In this document: positions 1-7,772 of the stretch, piece after piece | Position numbering within the stretch: position 1 is the first letter of the stretch | Layout of the letters: the number at the start of each line of letters is the position of its first letter | Origin: Bacteroidetes bacterium QH_10_64_37 | Lineage (GTDB): Bacteria > Bacteroidota > Rhodothermia > Rhodothermales > Salinibacteraceae | Assembly (NCBI GenBank): GCA_003023105.1 | Contig: PXSZ01000053.1 | Span: 1 to 18,188 of the forward strand | Reading direction: 5' to 3' | DNA length: 18,188 nucleotides | Made by a program: the position numbers and the translations under genes | The notes under the pieces: model-generated | The model's input: only the letters and a program-made list of their open reading frames with translations | Databases searched by the model: none | Told to the model about the DNA's origin: nothing

Positions 1-25
1 ATTTTCCAGATCACCTGTAAGACCC

Positions 26-331
26 ATGCCCATCGACACGCTCAAGGCCGCCCGGCGCCTGCAGGAGGACGGCACGTTTAGCCCCGAGCAGGCCAAACGT
101 ATCGCCGAGACCTTGTCGGAGATGGACGTCGCCTCTGCGACGAAGGAGGATCTGAATGACCTCGAAGAAAAAGTCGCCACCCAGTCGGAGCTGAAAGCGG
201 TCAAAAGCGATCTCGGAAAGCAGATTGAGGAGAAGCACAGTGCGACGATCCGCACCGTCGTCGGCACCACCGCAGCCGTTGGCGCGGTCCTCGCGGTCGT
301 GATTCCGCTTGCCATCTACCCGATGGGGTAA
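26..331 (+). CDS. Small coiled-coil protein with C-terminal membrane anchor (DUF1640/CCDC90-like)
   Basis: This encodes 101 residues from ATG to TAA. Residues 1-35 contain a helical segment of the kind 'LQEDGTFSPEQAKRIAETL', followed by the ATKEDLNDLEEK stretch and a charged coiled coil to about residue 75. One hydrophobic segment follows (about 77-97), ending three residues before the C-terminus. That order (SPEQA helix, ATKxDL linker, coiled coil, terminal TM helix) is the pattern I associate with DUF1640/CCDC90-like proteins, whose bacterial members have no settled function. It probably sits in the inner membrane with the coiled coil in the cytoplasm and could oligomerise. It converges on the MerR gene with a 48-bp gap in which I see no convincing terminator. 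The window begins only 25 bp before its start, so its promoter and any operon partner are not visible. No Shine-Dalgarno motif precedes the ATG. Confidence 0.7.
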   Translation: MPIDTLKAARRLQEDGTFSPEQAKRIAETLSEMDVASATKEDLNDLEEKVATQSELKAVKSDLGKQIEEKHSATIRTVVGTTAAVGAVLAVVIPLAIYPMG

Positions 332-379
332 GCCCCGCATCCCCGAGCAACGAATGCGCTGAACGCGTCGTCACGACTC

Positions 380-724
380 CTATTCCTCGCGGAACTCCAA
401 TTGCTCCCGGAGCTCGACGAGGAACGAACGGAGCGTTTTCAGGTCGTCCTCAGTCTCTTCCTGCACCTCCGCTTTCCGTTCGTCCCGCTCAATGGCCTGC
501 CGCGCCCCCTCAATCGTGTACTTCTCGTCCTTCAGCAGGTGGCGGATCCGCTCGACGGTCTCGATGTCGTCGCTCGTGTACACCCGACGCCCCGCCCGAT
601 TCTTTCGGGGATTCAGGACATCGAACTCCTGCTCCCAGTAGCGCAGGACGTGGGCCTCCTGCCCCACCCTCTCGCTGACCTCCCCGATGGAGTAGTACAG
701 CTTCTCGATTTCGTCTTCAGGCAT
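380..724 (-). CDS. MerR-family transcriptional regulator
   Basis: This is a DNA-binding regulator of 114 residues. The winged-helix MerR domain begins at once: YYSIGEVSERVGQ (recognition-helix region), then HVLRYWEQEFDVL, the wing with RAGRRVYTSDDIETVERI, and a second helix pair LLKDEKYTIEGARQAI. A Glu/Arg-rich coiled coil (about residues 75-112) should form the dimer. No effector domain or metal-binding Cys follows, so this is the short MerR type common in Bacteroidota, whose ligand is unknown. I chose the ATG at 724 because the domain starts right after it; an upstream in-frame ATG at 793 would add 23 residues of low-complexity Ser/Arg sequence with no family resemblance. It lies 169 bp downstream of sbcC, behind a purine-rich (minus strand) spacer, and probably has its own promoter. 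Target genes cannot be read from the sequence. Confidence 0.9.
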   Translation of the reverse strand: MPEDEIEKLYYSIGEVSERVGQEAHVLRYWEQEFDVLNPRKNRAGRRVYTSDDIETVERIRHLLKDEKYTIEGARQAIERDERKAEVQEETEDDLKTLRSFLVELREQLEFREE

Positions 725-830
725 GGGCTCAAGTGGTGAACGGGAAGAACGTGGACAAGAGTCTTTTGAGTTCGTACGGCACAGTGTCTGCACCGTTCAG
801 TCGTCCGACTCAAACCTGCACTGAGTTTCA

Positions 831-890
831 TTCCCCCCGCTTATCTTCTCCCTTTCTCCCCTTCCCTCTCTCCCCCACGCTCCCTCGCCC
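831..890 (+). repeat. Polypyrimidine tract of CTCCC-type short repeats
   Basis: On the plus strand this 60-nt stretch holds only five purines, and 844-876 is an unbroken run of 33 pyrimidines. It is built of degenerate 7-8 bp CTCCC/TTCCC units. It shares the 11-mer CCCACGCTCCC (874-884) with the tract before ispH (12653-12663). It lies between the 3' end of sbcC and the MerR gene, both on the minus strand, so in the transcribed sense it is purine-rich, opposite to the tracts before ispH and the methyltransferase. Function unknown. Confidence 0.6.
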
Positions 891-893
891 GAA

Positions 894-3800
894 TCACGCC
901 CCCACGAGTTCGAAGGTGGAGCCGACGGACGGATCTTTCTCCACCTCGATGCGCACGGGGAAGGCCCGCTTGAGGCGTTCGAGGTGGGTGATGACGAGGA
1001 TCTTGGCGAAGTCCTCGCGGATGGCCTGGATGGCTTCGACCAGTCGCTCGATGCCCGCCTCGTCCTGCGTGCCGAAGCCTTCGTCGATCACGAGGGTGCG
1101 CACCCGCACGCCGCTGCGCTCGACCAACAGCTGCGCGAGGGCGACGCGAAGGGCAAAGTTGACGCGGAAGCTCTCGCCCCCCGAGTACGTCTCGTAGGGG
1201 CGCGGCACGCCGTGCTCGTCGGTGATGATGATTTCGAGGGTTTCCTTCGTCCCCCCGCTCTTCTTTTCCTTCAGGGTGTCGAGGCGCACGTGCATCCGTC
1301 CGTCCGTGAGCCGGTCCAGGATGCGGTTGGCGCGCTCCTCGATGTCCGGGAGCGTCTCCTCGATGATGAGGGACGGGATGCCGTGCTTGCCGAAAGCGGC
1401 GCGGAGGTGCTTGTACCGCTGCCGCTCCGCAGTGGCCTCCTCCCGCTCGTCCTTGGCGTCCGCCAGGGCCTCCCGGTCGGCCTCGGCCTGCTCCAGCTTT
1501 GCATTCAGCTTGCCGAGGCGCTGCTGCAGATCGTTGAGGGTCTCCTCTTCCTCTCTTACACGCTCGGACAGGCCCTCCTGCTCTTCAATCACCTCGGCCT
1601 TGCCATCGAGTGCCGATTTCAACCCGGCGACTTTCTTCTTGAGATCGGCCTTCTCTTCCCGTGCATCGCCGAGCCGATCCTGAATGCGCGCCTGCTGCTC
1701 GTTCCAGTCGTCGCGGTTTTGCCGGGCATTGGTGAGAGCGCTGTGCCGGTCAGGCACGTCACTCAGGGACTGAAGCCGCTCTCGCACCTCCTGAAAGCGA
1801 TCCGGATCAAATTCCACTTGGTCAATCTGCTCGCGGAGATCCTCGATATCCGCCCGGAGTTCTTCGGCCACGGTTTCTTCCTCAAGCGCCGTGCGCAGTT
1901 CTTCGATCTCCTCGTCGTGCTCCTCGATCTTGCGGAGTAAGTTCTGGCGTCGGGCCGCCGCCTCGTTGATCTCCTGCAGGCGGTCCACGTACCGGTCGAA
2001 CTGCGCCGCTCGGTTCTGTAGCGCCTCGTACTCGTCGGGGTCGAACGCCGTCGCAGCGAGGCGCTGCCTGCGGGCCTGCCACCGGCGCCGCGCGGATTCA
2101 GCGTACGTTCCCTGCTTAAGACGTTGGGTGAGTTGATCGAGTTTTTCTCGTTGCGTAGCAATGGATTCGGTGGTCTCTTCCAATGCTCGACGTTGCTCCT
2201 GTGCAGCAGCGAGAGCCTCGTCGACGCCGTCGAGTGCGTCGTGCTTTTCGCGCAATTGGCGGTACGTCTGTCGCAGCTCCGCCCGCTCGGACTTCTTCTC
2301 GGCCAATCGGTCCTGCTCGTCCTCGATGGCCGAGTCCAGTTCCTCGATGTGCGACTGGAGCGTAGAAACAACTTCCCGGCGATGCTCCTCCGTCAGCTCG
2401 GTCCCGCAGGTCGGACACACGTCGCCATCGGTTTCCTGGAAGCGTCGAAGCTCCTCAGCCTCCTGCGCCCGCTCGTCCTGCCAGGCCTCAAGTTGCCCCG
2501 TCCGCTCCTGAAGGGTTCGGGAGAGCGTCATGCCCTTTTGCTCGACCTCTTCCATCCGGCCCATCAGGGCCTCCTGCCTCTCTCGCTTCGCCTGTAGAGC
2601 CTCGATCCGTTCCTCAAGCCCCCCCTTCTGTTCGAGCGCCTTCTCTTCCTCCTCGATCTGCGACTTCAGCGTCTCAATTTCGCCCCGGAGCTGCTGGCGC
2701 GTCCCCACGATGGCCTCGCGCGCTTCGGCCTTCTGCTCCTCCAGTCGCTCCCGATGCAGGCGAACGCGTTTCTGCTCCTGCACCCGCTGGCGCGCGGCCT
2801 GGGCTCGCCGCAGTTGGGTTTCCACCTCCGCTCGCTCCGCCAGGGTCTTCTCACACTCCTCCACCGATTCTTCGAGGCCCGACCGCTCGACGGTACGCCG
2901 ATCGAGGCGCCGCTCCACCTCGTTGCGCCGCTCCTGGAGCGCAGCGGTTTTCTCGTCGAGCTCCTGTTCGAGGGCACGGTGCCGCTCGCGGTTCTCCTCC
3001 AGCTCGTCCCGTTCGGCCGTGAGGGACTGATATTCCTCGTAGGCCGCTTCGATGGTGTCCCGCTCCTCCAACAACGCCTCGGCGTCGGCGATGCGCTCGC
3101 TCAACCTGTCCTTCTCCTCGGCGTGCTCCTCGATCCGCTCATCGAGGGCCTCTATCGACTCGCGAAGCGATTCCGCCTCCCGGGCCTTGGCTTCAAGATC
3201 GGCGCGTTCCTGGGTGAGTTCTTTCTCCCGGCCCCGCAGGTCCGACAGGGTCTCTCGTTGTGCCTCGATCTCCGCCTGCACCGTTTCGCGCTCGTCCTCC
3301 CAGTCCGGCACGTCCTCCAGATCCTCTTCAAGGCGCTCCACCTCCGCCTCGGCCCGTTTCTGACGCTCCTTCGCCGCTCGCCAATGATTCCGCGCCTTGT
3401 CTTCAAGGGCTTCGTATTTGCTGAGATTGAGGATGCGGGTGAGGATCTCCTTGCGCTGGCTGGGGCTCTTCTGCGTAAACTCGTCGGAGCGGCCCTGGAG
3501 CAGGAAGGCGGAGTTGATGAACGTGTCGTAGTCCAGGCCCAGCGTGTCGTCGATGCGGGCCTGCGTCTCGCGCTGGGTCGATCCCGTGAGGGGGCGGTAG
3601 CCGTCGCCCTCGGCGTCCTTGAGCTGAAATTCGAGGTCGGAGGAGGTGGTCTTGCCGGTCTCCGAACGCGAGAAGGAGCGGACGACCCGGTAGCGCGTGC
3701 CCTCCAGGTCGAAGGCAAACGACACTTTCATGTGCCGGGTCCCAATCCGGATCAGCTCCTCGTCGGGCTTGCGCCGGCCGCTCGACTTGCGGGCCTCCCC

Positions 3801-3953
3801 CCAGACGGCCCACGTCATGGCGTCGAGGAGCGCCGACTTGCCCTCCCCGTTTCCGCCGGAGAGACAGGCCACCTCGAAGTGGTCAAATTCGAGGGGCGGA
3901 GCGTCCGTGCCGTAGCTCAGGAAGTTCTGCAGTTCCAGACGAACCGGAATCAT
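894..3953 (-). CDS. sbcC: SbcC/Rad50-type SMC-like DNA repair ATPase
   Basis: This encodes 1019 residues, about the usual length for SbcC (E. coli about 1050). The N-terminal ATPase half has the Walker A motif GGNGEGKS (33-40) and a Q-loop in FLLQGRSDEF (Q about 153). Two long Glu/Arg-rich coiled-coil arms flank a zinc hook, CPTC (C513 and C516), that joins two monomers. The C-terminal half carries the ABC signature YSGGES (about 923-928), Walker B LVIDEG (954-959) and the switch His in VITHLERL (990). In the family it partners the nuclease SbcD/Mre11 to open hairpins and trim protein-blocked ends. No sbcD is adjacent here. I start at the ATG at 3953 because MIPVRLELQNFLSYG is the canonical N-terminus; the longer frame to 4094 adds 47 residues of unrelated Arg/Ser/Pro sequence. 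No Shine-Dalgarno is present. Confidence 0.95.
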   Translation of the reverse strand: MIPVRLELQNFLSYGTDAPPLEFDHFEVACLSGGNGEGKSALLDAMTWAVWGEARKSSGRRKPDEELIRIGTRHMKVSFAFDLEGTRYRVVRSFSRSETGKTTSSDLEFQLKDAEGDGYRPLTGSTQRETQARIDDTLGLDYDTFINSAFLLQGRSDEFTQKSPSQRKEILTRILNLSKYEALEDKARNHWRAAKERQKRAEAEVERLEEDLEDVPDWEDERETVQAEIEAQRETLSDLRGREKELTQERADLEAKAREAESLRESIEALDERIEEHAEEKDRLSERIADAEALLEERDTIEAAYEEYQSLTAERDELEENRERHRALEQELDEKTAALQERRNEVERRLDRRTVERSGLEESVEECEKTLAERAEVETQLRRAQAARQRVQEQKRVRLHRERLEEQKAEAREAIVGTRQQLRGEIETLKSQIEEEEKALEQKGGLEERIEALQAKRERQEALMGRMEEVEQKGMTLSRTLQERTGQLEAWQDERAQEAEELRRFQETDGDVCPTCGTELTEEHRREVVSTLQSHIEELDSAIEDEQDRLAEKKSERAELRQTYRQLREKHDALDGVDEALAAAQEQRRALEETTESIATQREKLDQLTQRLKQGTYAESARRRWQARRQRLAATAFDPDEYEALQNRAAQFDRYVDRLQEINEAAARRQNLLRKIEEHDEEIEELRTALEEETVAEELRADIEDLREQIDQVEFDPDRFQEVRERLQSLSDVPDRHSALTNARQNRDDWNEQQARIQDRLGDAREEKADLKKKVAGLKSALDGKAEVIEEQEGLSERVREEEETLNDLQQRLGKLNAKLEQAEADREALADAKDEREEATAERQRYKHLRAAFGKHGIPSLIIEETLPDIEERANRILDRLTDGRMHVRLDTLKEKKSGGTKETLEIIITDEHGVPRPYETYSGGESFRVNFALRVALAQLLVERSGVRVRTLVIDEGFGTQDEAGIERLVEAIQAIREDFAKILVITHLERLKRAFPVRIEVEKDPSVGSTFELVGA

Positions 3954-4054
3954 TCGCGGGGAGATGCTGCGTTGCTCTGAAACGGTGGGGACGGTGCTTG
4001 GCGGCACCGATACGAGAATTCTCACGGCCACCGCGCTGTTTCCTGGACGGTGAC

Positions 4055-4127
4055 GACGGCGGACGACAGACCGCGGACCGCTGATGGATGCCAAGAAACG
4101 GCGGTCCGCAGTCGGCGGTCGGCCGTC
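4055..4127. repeat. Palindromic intergenic element, copy A
   Basis: This is an imperfect inverted repeat with 27-bp arms, 4055-4081 and 4101-4127, around a 19-nt loop. By hand alignment 22 of 27 arm positions pair. The left arm begins GACGGCGGAC and ends GCGGACCGC. A second copy with the same arm length and almost the same loop is at 9572-9643; the left arms of the two copies match at 23 of 27 positions and the right arms at 21 of 27. It lies about 100 bp upstream of the sbcC start and about 115 bp past the CvpA stop. It looks like a dispersed REP/MITE-like element, but I see no target-site duplication. Confidence 0.7.
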
Positions 4128-4208
4128 TCTTTTCAGGATCGGACAAGCTGCGGCCTATGACTGACAGAGCTGAAATGCGACTGAAGGTTGAGCAGGACTT
4201 CCCCCTTC

Positions 4209-4236
4209 CGGTGCGTTGAGCCTTCAATGCGCACCG
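4209..4236 (-). terminator. Hairpin after the YqeY-CvpA gene pair, possible terminator
   Basis: The stem is CGGTGCG (4209-4215) paired with CGCACCG (4230-4236), extended by TTGA/TCAA around a 4-nt loop, with a 2-nt bulge. It starts five bases past the CvpA stop codon. There is no U-tract on the minus-strand transcript, so it may stabilise the 3' end rather than terminate by itself. Read on the plus strand it is followed by ACATTTTAATT, a weak T-rich stretch. Confidence 0.5.
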
Positions 4237-4241
4237 ACATT

Positions 4242-4838
4242 TTAATTCAACGGCATATCAGAATCGAGCACGGCGGATCCGGAATCCGCAGGCACCTCCG
4301 GCACCGCTTCGACCTCGGAGCGAACCCATCGGCCCAGCTTGTCGGCGGCGTCTTTGGCCGCGGGGATCCACTCCTCCGTGGCTTCGATGGTTTCCGGAAG
4401 AAGCCGAGCAATGGGCGTGTAGAACACCGACACGCGTCTCGTCTCCCGGTCGGGCATCTCCACGCCCCCGAGGACCAGGAACAGGAGGCTCAAAAGAAGC
4501 GCGGCCTTGACCCCGCCCACGGCGCCGCCGGCCGCCCGGTTCAAAACCGACAGGGACAGGGACTCGAACACCTGCTCCACGAGCCGAGACAGGGCCGCAA
4601 ACAGGAGGTACACCCCCAAAAATACCACCGTAAATCCGGCAAGAGGAGCCAGCGACTCAGAGAGGCCGAGACTGGAGACAACCAGAACCCCCACCGACCC
4701 CATAAACTCCACGGAGACGAGCAGGGCAACCACGAGCCCGATGAGGCTCCCCACCTGGCGGACCGCGCCGACCGTGTAGCCGCGAATGAGTCCCCCGAGT
4801 AGAACGACGAGGATGAACCAGTCGAGAGCGATGAGCAT
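4242..4838 (-). CDS. CvpA-family inner-membrane protein
   Basis: This encodes 198 residues. Four hydrophobic segments are visible at about 2-20, 30-48, 64-83 and 106-125, followed by a soluble acidic tail of about 70 residues. The opening LDWFILVVLLGGLIRGYTVGAVRQVGSL-type layout (Asp-Trp just before the first helix, Gly-rich turn, then Arg at the start of helix 2) is characteristic of the CvpA family. So are LVEQVFESLSLSVLNRAAGGAVGGVKAALL, where the Asn-Arg and Gly-rich segment precede the fourth helix. E. coli CvpA is linked to colicin V export and envelope homeostasis; its molecular role is unsettled, so I do not infer transport here. The gene begins 41 bp after the YqeY-domain gene and probably shares its transcript. 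It ends at a strong hairpin. Confidence 0.85.
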   Translation of the reverse strand: MLIALDWFILVVLLGGLIRGYTVGAVRQVGSLIGLVVALLVSVEFMGSVGVLVVSSLGLSESLAPLAGFTVVFLGVYLLFAALSRLVEQVFESLSLSVLNRAAGGAVGGVKAALLLSLLFLVLGGVEMPDRETRRVSVFYTPIARLLPETIEATEEWIPAAKDAADKLGRWVRSEVEAVPEVPADSGSAVLDSDMPLN

Positions 4839-4879
4839 GGCAAGACCGGCGGATCAAACGGACCATCGATTGACACAGA

Positions 4880-5347
4880 TTACTCCGAGAGTGCGTCTTG
4901 CACCATCTGCTGCACGCGGTTGCCGTCCACCCGCCCGCGCAGCTCGTCCATGGCCCGCCCCATGACCGGCCCCATGTCGGCCATCGACGTGGCCCCCACC
5001 TCGTCGATGATGGCGTCCAGCCGCTCGGCCAGCTCCTCGTCGCTCATCCGGTCCGGCAGGTACTTTTCCAGGACCCCGATCTCTTCCCGCTCCTTCTGGG
5101 CGAGGTCGTCGCGTCCGGCCTCCTCGTATTGTTCGATCGAGTCTCGCCGCTGCTTCACCTGTTTCCGGACGACGGCGAGCTCCTCCTGCTCACTGAGCGC
5201 AGTTTCGGTCCCCTCCTCTCGCTGTTCGATTTCTTTGTTGGCGAGGGCCGCCCGCAGGGAGCGCAGCGCCCGACGGCGCACGTCGTCCTGGTCCTTCATG
5301 GCCTGCGTGAGATCCTTCTTGACGCGGTCGAGAATGGTGTTGGACAT
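4880..5347 (-). CDS. GatB/YqeY-domain protein
   Basis: This encodes 155 residues. It shows the full YqeY pattern: an N-terminal helix ILDRVKKDLTQAMKDQDDVRRRALRSLRAAL, then NKEIEQRE and VVRKQVKQRRDSIEQYEEAGRDDLAQKEREEIGVLEKYLP, and the C-terminal MADMGPVMGRAMDELRGRVDGNRVQQMVQDAL. The same domain forms the tail of the GatB subunit of Asp/Glu-tRNA amidotransferase, where it contacts tRNA. The free-standing form has no catalytic domain, and a tRNA-related role is only suspected. I start at the ATG at 5347; an upstream frame to 5425 would add 26 residues with no family match and would include the palindrome at 5377-5398. It heads a two-gene unit with the CvpA-family gene. Confidence 0.9.
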   Translation of the reverse strand: MSNTILDRVKKDLTQAMKDQDDVRRRALRSLRAALANKEIEQREEGTETALSEQEELAVVRKQVKQRRDSIEQYEEAGRDDLAQKEREEIGVLEKYLPDRMSDEELAERLDAIIDEVGATSMADMGPVMGRAMDELRGRVDGNRVQQMVQDALSE

Positions 5348-5376
5348 GGGGTTATCTGGGGTTAACTGAGTGATGA

Positions 5377-5398
5377 AGAGACGACGCGCGTCCTCTCT
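5377..5398. promoter_or_regulatory. 22-bp near-perfect palindrome upstream of the YqeY-domain gene
   Basis: Two 11-bp arms (5377-5387 and 5388-5398) are reverse complements at 10 of 11 positions with no spacer; the left arm starts AGAGACGACGC. It lies 30-51 bp upstream of the ATG at 5347, in the 104-bp gap after ptsI. Position and symmetry suit a binding site for a dimeric regulator. With no spacer it is unlikely to be an RNA hairpin. No regulator can be named. Confidence 0.35.
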
Positions 5399-5451
5399 AC
5401 GTCCACGGAAGACGCGAAAATGCACAAAGAACCCTCGCAGTCGGTATCATT

Positions 5452-7275
5452 TCATGAAGGCGCCCCCGGTGACGCACGATCGGCAGAAGACGATGAGGGC
5501 ACGTGTGCATCGACCCAGTCGCGCGCCCGGCGCCGGACCGTTTCGGCGTCGGTTGCCTGGAGACATTCGCGGGCGAGGGCCTTGGTGTCCTCGTAGCTGA
5601 CCGCGCGGACGATCCGCTGCACGGCGGACAGGTACTGCGGCGAGACGCTCAGGGTGTCCAGGCCGAGGCCGAGGAGTACCGGCACGGCCTGCACCTCACT
5701 GGCAATCTCGCCGCAGAGCTCCACGGGACGGTCGGTCCTCCGCCCCGCCTCGACGACGCGCAGAATGAGTCCGAGGACGGCCGGATGCAGGGCGTCGTGC
5801 CGAGCCGCCACCCGATCGTTGCCACGGTCGACGGCCAGAACGTACTGTGTGAGGTCGTTCGTGCCAATCGAGAAGAAGTCGACGTGCTCGGCAAAGGCAT
5901 GCGCCTGAAGGGCGGCGGCCGGGACTTCCACCACGATGCCGAGCGGCAGGTCCGGATCGTGGGGAACGCCCTCCTCCGAGAGCCGATCGGCTTCCTCGTC
6001 CACGATTGCCCGCACGCGACGCACCTCCCCCAAGTCGGTCACCATGGGCAGCAGCATCCGAAGCGGGCCGTGCCGGTTGGCCCGTAGCAGCGCCCGCAGC
6101 TGGGGCCGCAGCAGCTCGTCGGGACGGTCGAGGAGCATCCGAAGGCCCCGCCACCCCAAAAACGGATTGTCCTCGCGGAGGCCCGCGTGCATCCGAGAGA
6201 GCCGCTCGTCCCCCCCGAGGTCCAGGAGCCGGATCGTGGCCCCCGACTCGCCAGCGGTCTCGGCAACGGTGCGATACACCTCGGCCTGGCGGTCCTCCAC
6301 CAGCGTTTTCCCGTCGGCCAGAAAAAAGAGCTCGGTTCGGAGGAGCCCAATGCCTTCGGCCCCATAGGGCTCCAGCAGGTCGAGCTCCGTTTCCAATCCG
6401 ACGTTGGCCCGGAGGGTGACGGCCCGACCGTCGGTTGTCACCACGGGCTGATTGGCCCGGTCGCCGCTCTCCCAGGGGTGCGTGTCGCGCTCGTCCTGCC
6501 GCTGTCGGTACCGTTCGAGGGTCGACGAGCTGGGATGGAGGAGGAGCTGCCCCTCGTCCCCGTCGAGAATGACGAGATCGCCGGAGGCGACGGTCGTCGG
6601 AGCCTCACTGATCCCAACCAGCAGGGGCAGATGAAGCGCCTTGGCGACAATGGAGAGGTGTGACGTGGTCCCTCCATTGGCGATCACACAGCCCAGCAGA
6701 TTGTGCCGACTGAAGCGAAGGAGATCGGTCGCGGTCAGGTCGGGCGCCACCAGGACCGAGTGCGTCTCCATGTTGGCTGCGACCTTCCCCCGCCGCAACG
6801 ACCGAAGGAGCCGTTTCTCGAGATCCTCGAAATCCTCAGTTCGATCGGACAGGTACTCGTCGTCGCTCGCTTCAAGCCGCTCTCGATGCGTGCTCAGCAC
6901 GGTTTTTACCGCCGTCCCCGCCGACTCGTGGTGCTCCCGAACGCGCCGCCGAACGGACTGGAGAAACTCTTCGTCGCGCAGCATCAGGGCCTGCGCCTCA
7001 ATGATGGCGTCGGTGTCGGCCTCCAGGGTGTCGGGGGCCAGGGCCCGGACGGTTTCCAGCTCTTGCTCGGCCCGCTGGAGGGCATTGGCAAAAAGCTCGA
7101 GCTCCGCCTCCACCTCCTCCGCGTCGATGGTGGCCCGCCGCACCTCGGGCGCAGAGGCGTCGTAGCGGTAGGCCGTCCCAATCGCGATGCCCGGCGCCGC
7201 CCCTCTGCCCTCGATGACGCATTCGTCGGCAGACGAACTCGCCCCACTTAATTCGGCCTCCGGGGGATCGCCCAT
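5452..7275 (-). CDS. ptsI: Phosphoenolpyruvate-protein phosphotransferase (PTS enzyme I)
   Basis: Enzyme I takes phosphate from PEP and passes it to HPr, the first step of the phosphotransferase system, in the cytoplasm. The protein has 607 residues against about 575 in E. coli; the excess is partly an 18-residue N-terminal extension before the canonical GxAAPGIAIG start. The phosphohistidine motif is GGTTSHLSI (His206). The PEP-binding barrel has GIGLLRTELFF (Arg313), LLDLGGDE, REDNPFLGWRG, EVPAAALQA, DFFSIGTNDLTQYVLAVDR and the catalytic Cys in ELCGE (Cys521). All key residues are present, so it should be active. It starts 39 bp after ptsH, in the order ptsH-ptsI typical of the family. No enzyme II, HPr kinase or carbohydrate gene is in the window, so whether it serves sugar uptake or only regulation is open. 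Confidence 0.97.
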   Translation of the reverse strand: MGDPPEAELSGASSSADECVIEGRGAAPGIAIGTAYRYDASAPEVRRATIDAEEVEAELELFANALQRAEQELETVRALAPDTLEADTDAIIEAQALMLRDEEFLQSVRRRVREHHESAGTAVKTVLSTHRERLEASDDEYLSDRTEDFEDLEKRLLRSLRRGKVAANMETHSVLVAPDLTATDLLRFSRHNLLGCVIANGGTTSHLSIVAKALHLPLLVGISEAPTTVASGDLVILDGDEGQLLLHPSSSTLERYRQRQDERDTHPWESGDRANQPVVTTDGRAVTLRANVGLETELDLLEPYGAEGIGLLRTELFFLADGKTLVEDRQAEVYRTVAETAGESGATIRLLDLGGDERLSRMHAGLREDNPFLGWRGLRMLLDRPDELLRPQLRALLRANRHGPLRMLLPMVTDLGEVRRVRAIVDEEADRLSEEGVPHDPDLPLGIVVEVPAAALQAHAFAEHVDFFSIGTNDLTQYVLAVDRGNDRVAARHDALHPAVLGLILRVVEAGRRTDRPVELCGEIASEVQAVPVLLGLGLDTLSVSPQYLSAVQRIVRAVSYEDTKALARECLQATDAETVRRRARDWVDAHVPSSSSADRASPGAPS

Positions 7276-7314
7276 GGTTGTGAATGCGGTTTGGCAGGGA
7301 CAGCACGATCGTTC

Positions 7315-7584
7315 TCAGAGCTCTTCCCCGAACCCATCCTCGAAGAGGTTCGTGAGGGCGTCTGCCGCGGCCTCCTCGTCGTCGCCATCCACCACGAGGG
7401 TGAGGCTGGCGCCCTGCTCGGCGGCCAGGGTCATCACCCCAATGACGCTCTTCCCGTTGATCTCGTAGTGGTCCCGGCGCAGGTACACCTCCGAGTCGAA
7501 CTGAGACGCCGTCTTCACCAGCTTCGACGCCGGACGGGTGTGGAGTCCGGCGCGGTTGCGAATGGTAACTTCGCGCTCGATCAT
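7315..7584 (-). CDS. ptsH: Phosphocarrier protein HPr
   Basis: HPr carries phosphate from enzyme I to the sugar-specific enzyme II proteins. The 89 residues match the family length. The active-site His is at position 15 in RAGLHTRPAS. The regulatory Ser is at exactly position 46 in NGKSVIGVMTLAA, the site used by HPr kinase/phosphorylase in organisms that have that enzyme. The C-terminus is very acidic, as elsewhere in this window. It lies just upstream of ptsI (39-bp gap) and 188 bp downstream of the prenyl synthase gene, so it probably has its own promoter in that gap, though I cannot point to convincing -10/-35 boxes. The ATG at 7584 is the only sensible start; no Shine-Dalgarno precedes it. 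Confidence 0.97.
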   Translation of the reverse strand: MIEREVTIRNRAGLHTRPASKLVKTASQFDSEVYLRRDHYEINGKSVIGVMTLAAEQGASLTLVVDGDDEEAAADALTNLFEDGFGEEL

Positions 7585-7772
7585 GCGGGTCCGGGAACCG
7601 AGTGAGGGAGCGTAGTGTAATCGGGGCCCGTCGAAATGTTCGTTGGGGCTGTCTTGAGAAGCGCGCTCGCTCCCGACGTTCGTGACAGCGGACGCAGGGA
7701 ATCGATGCCAGCTCGACGGAGAACAGGCGGGCGGGCGACCGACTCCAACAATCTTCCGGGGTGGCTACCGGA

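Noticed and set aside
984..1940. Long plus-strand reading frame (318 codons) opposite sbcC
   Set aside because: It lies wholly inside sbcC on the other strand. High GC leaves antisense frames open, and the Leu-rich product has no domain pattern. Other long antisense frames (2754-3980, 7761-8879, 15162-16916) fail in the same way.
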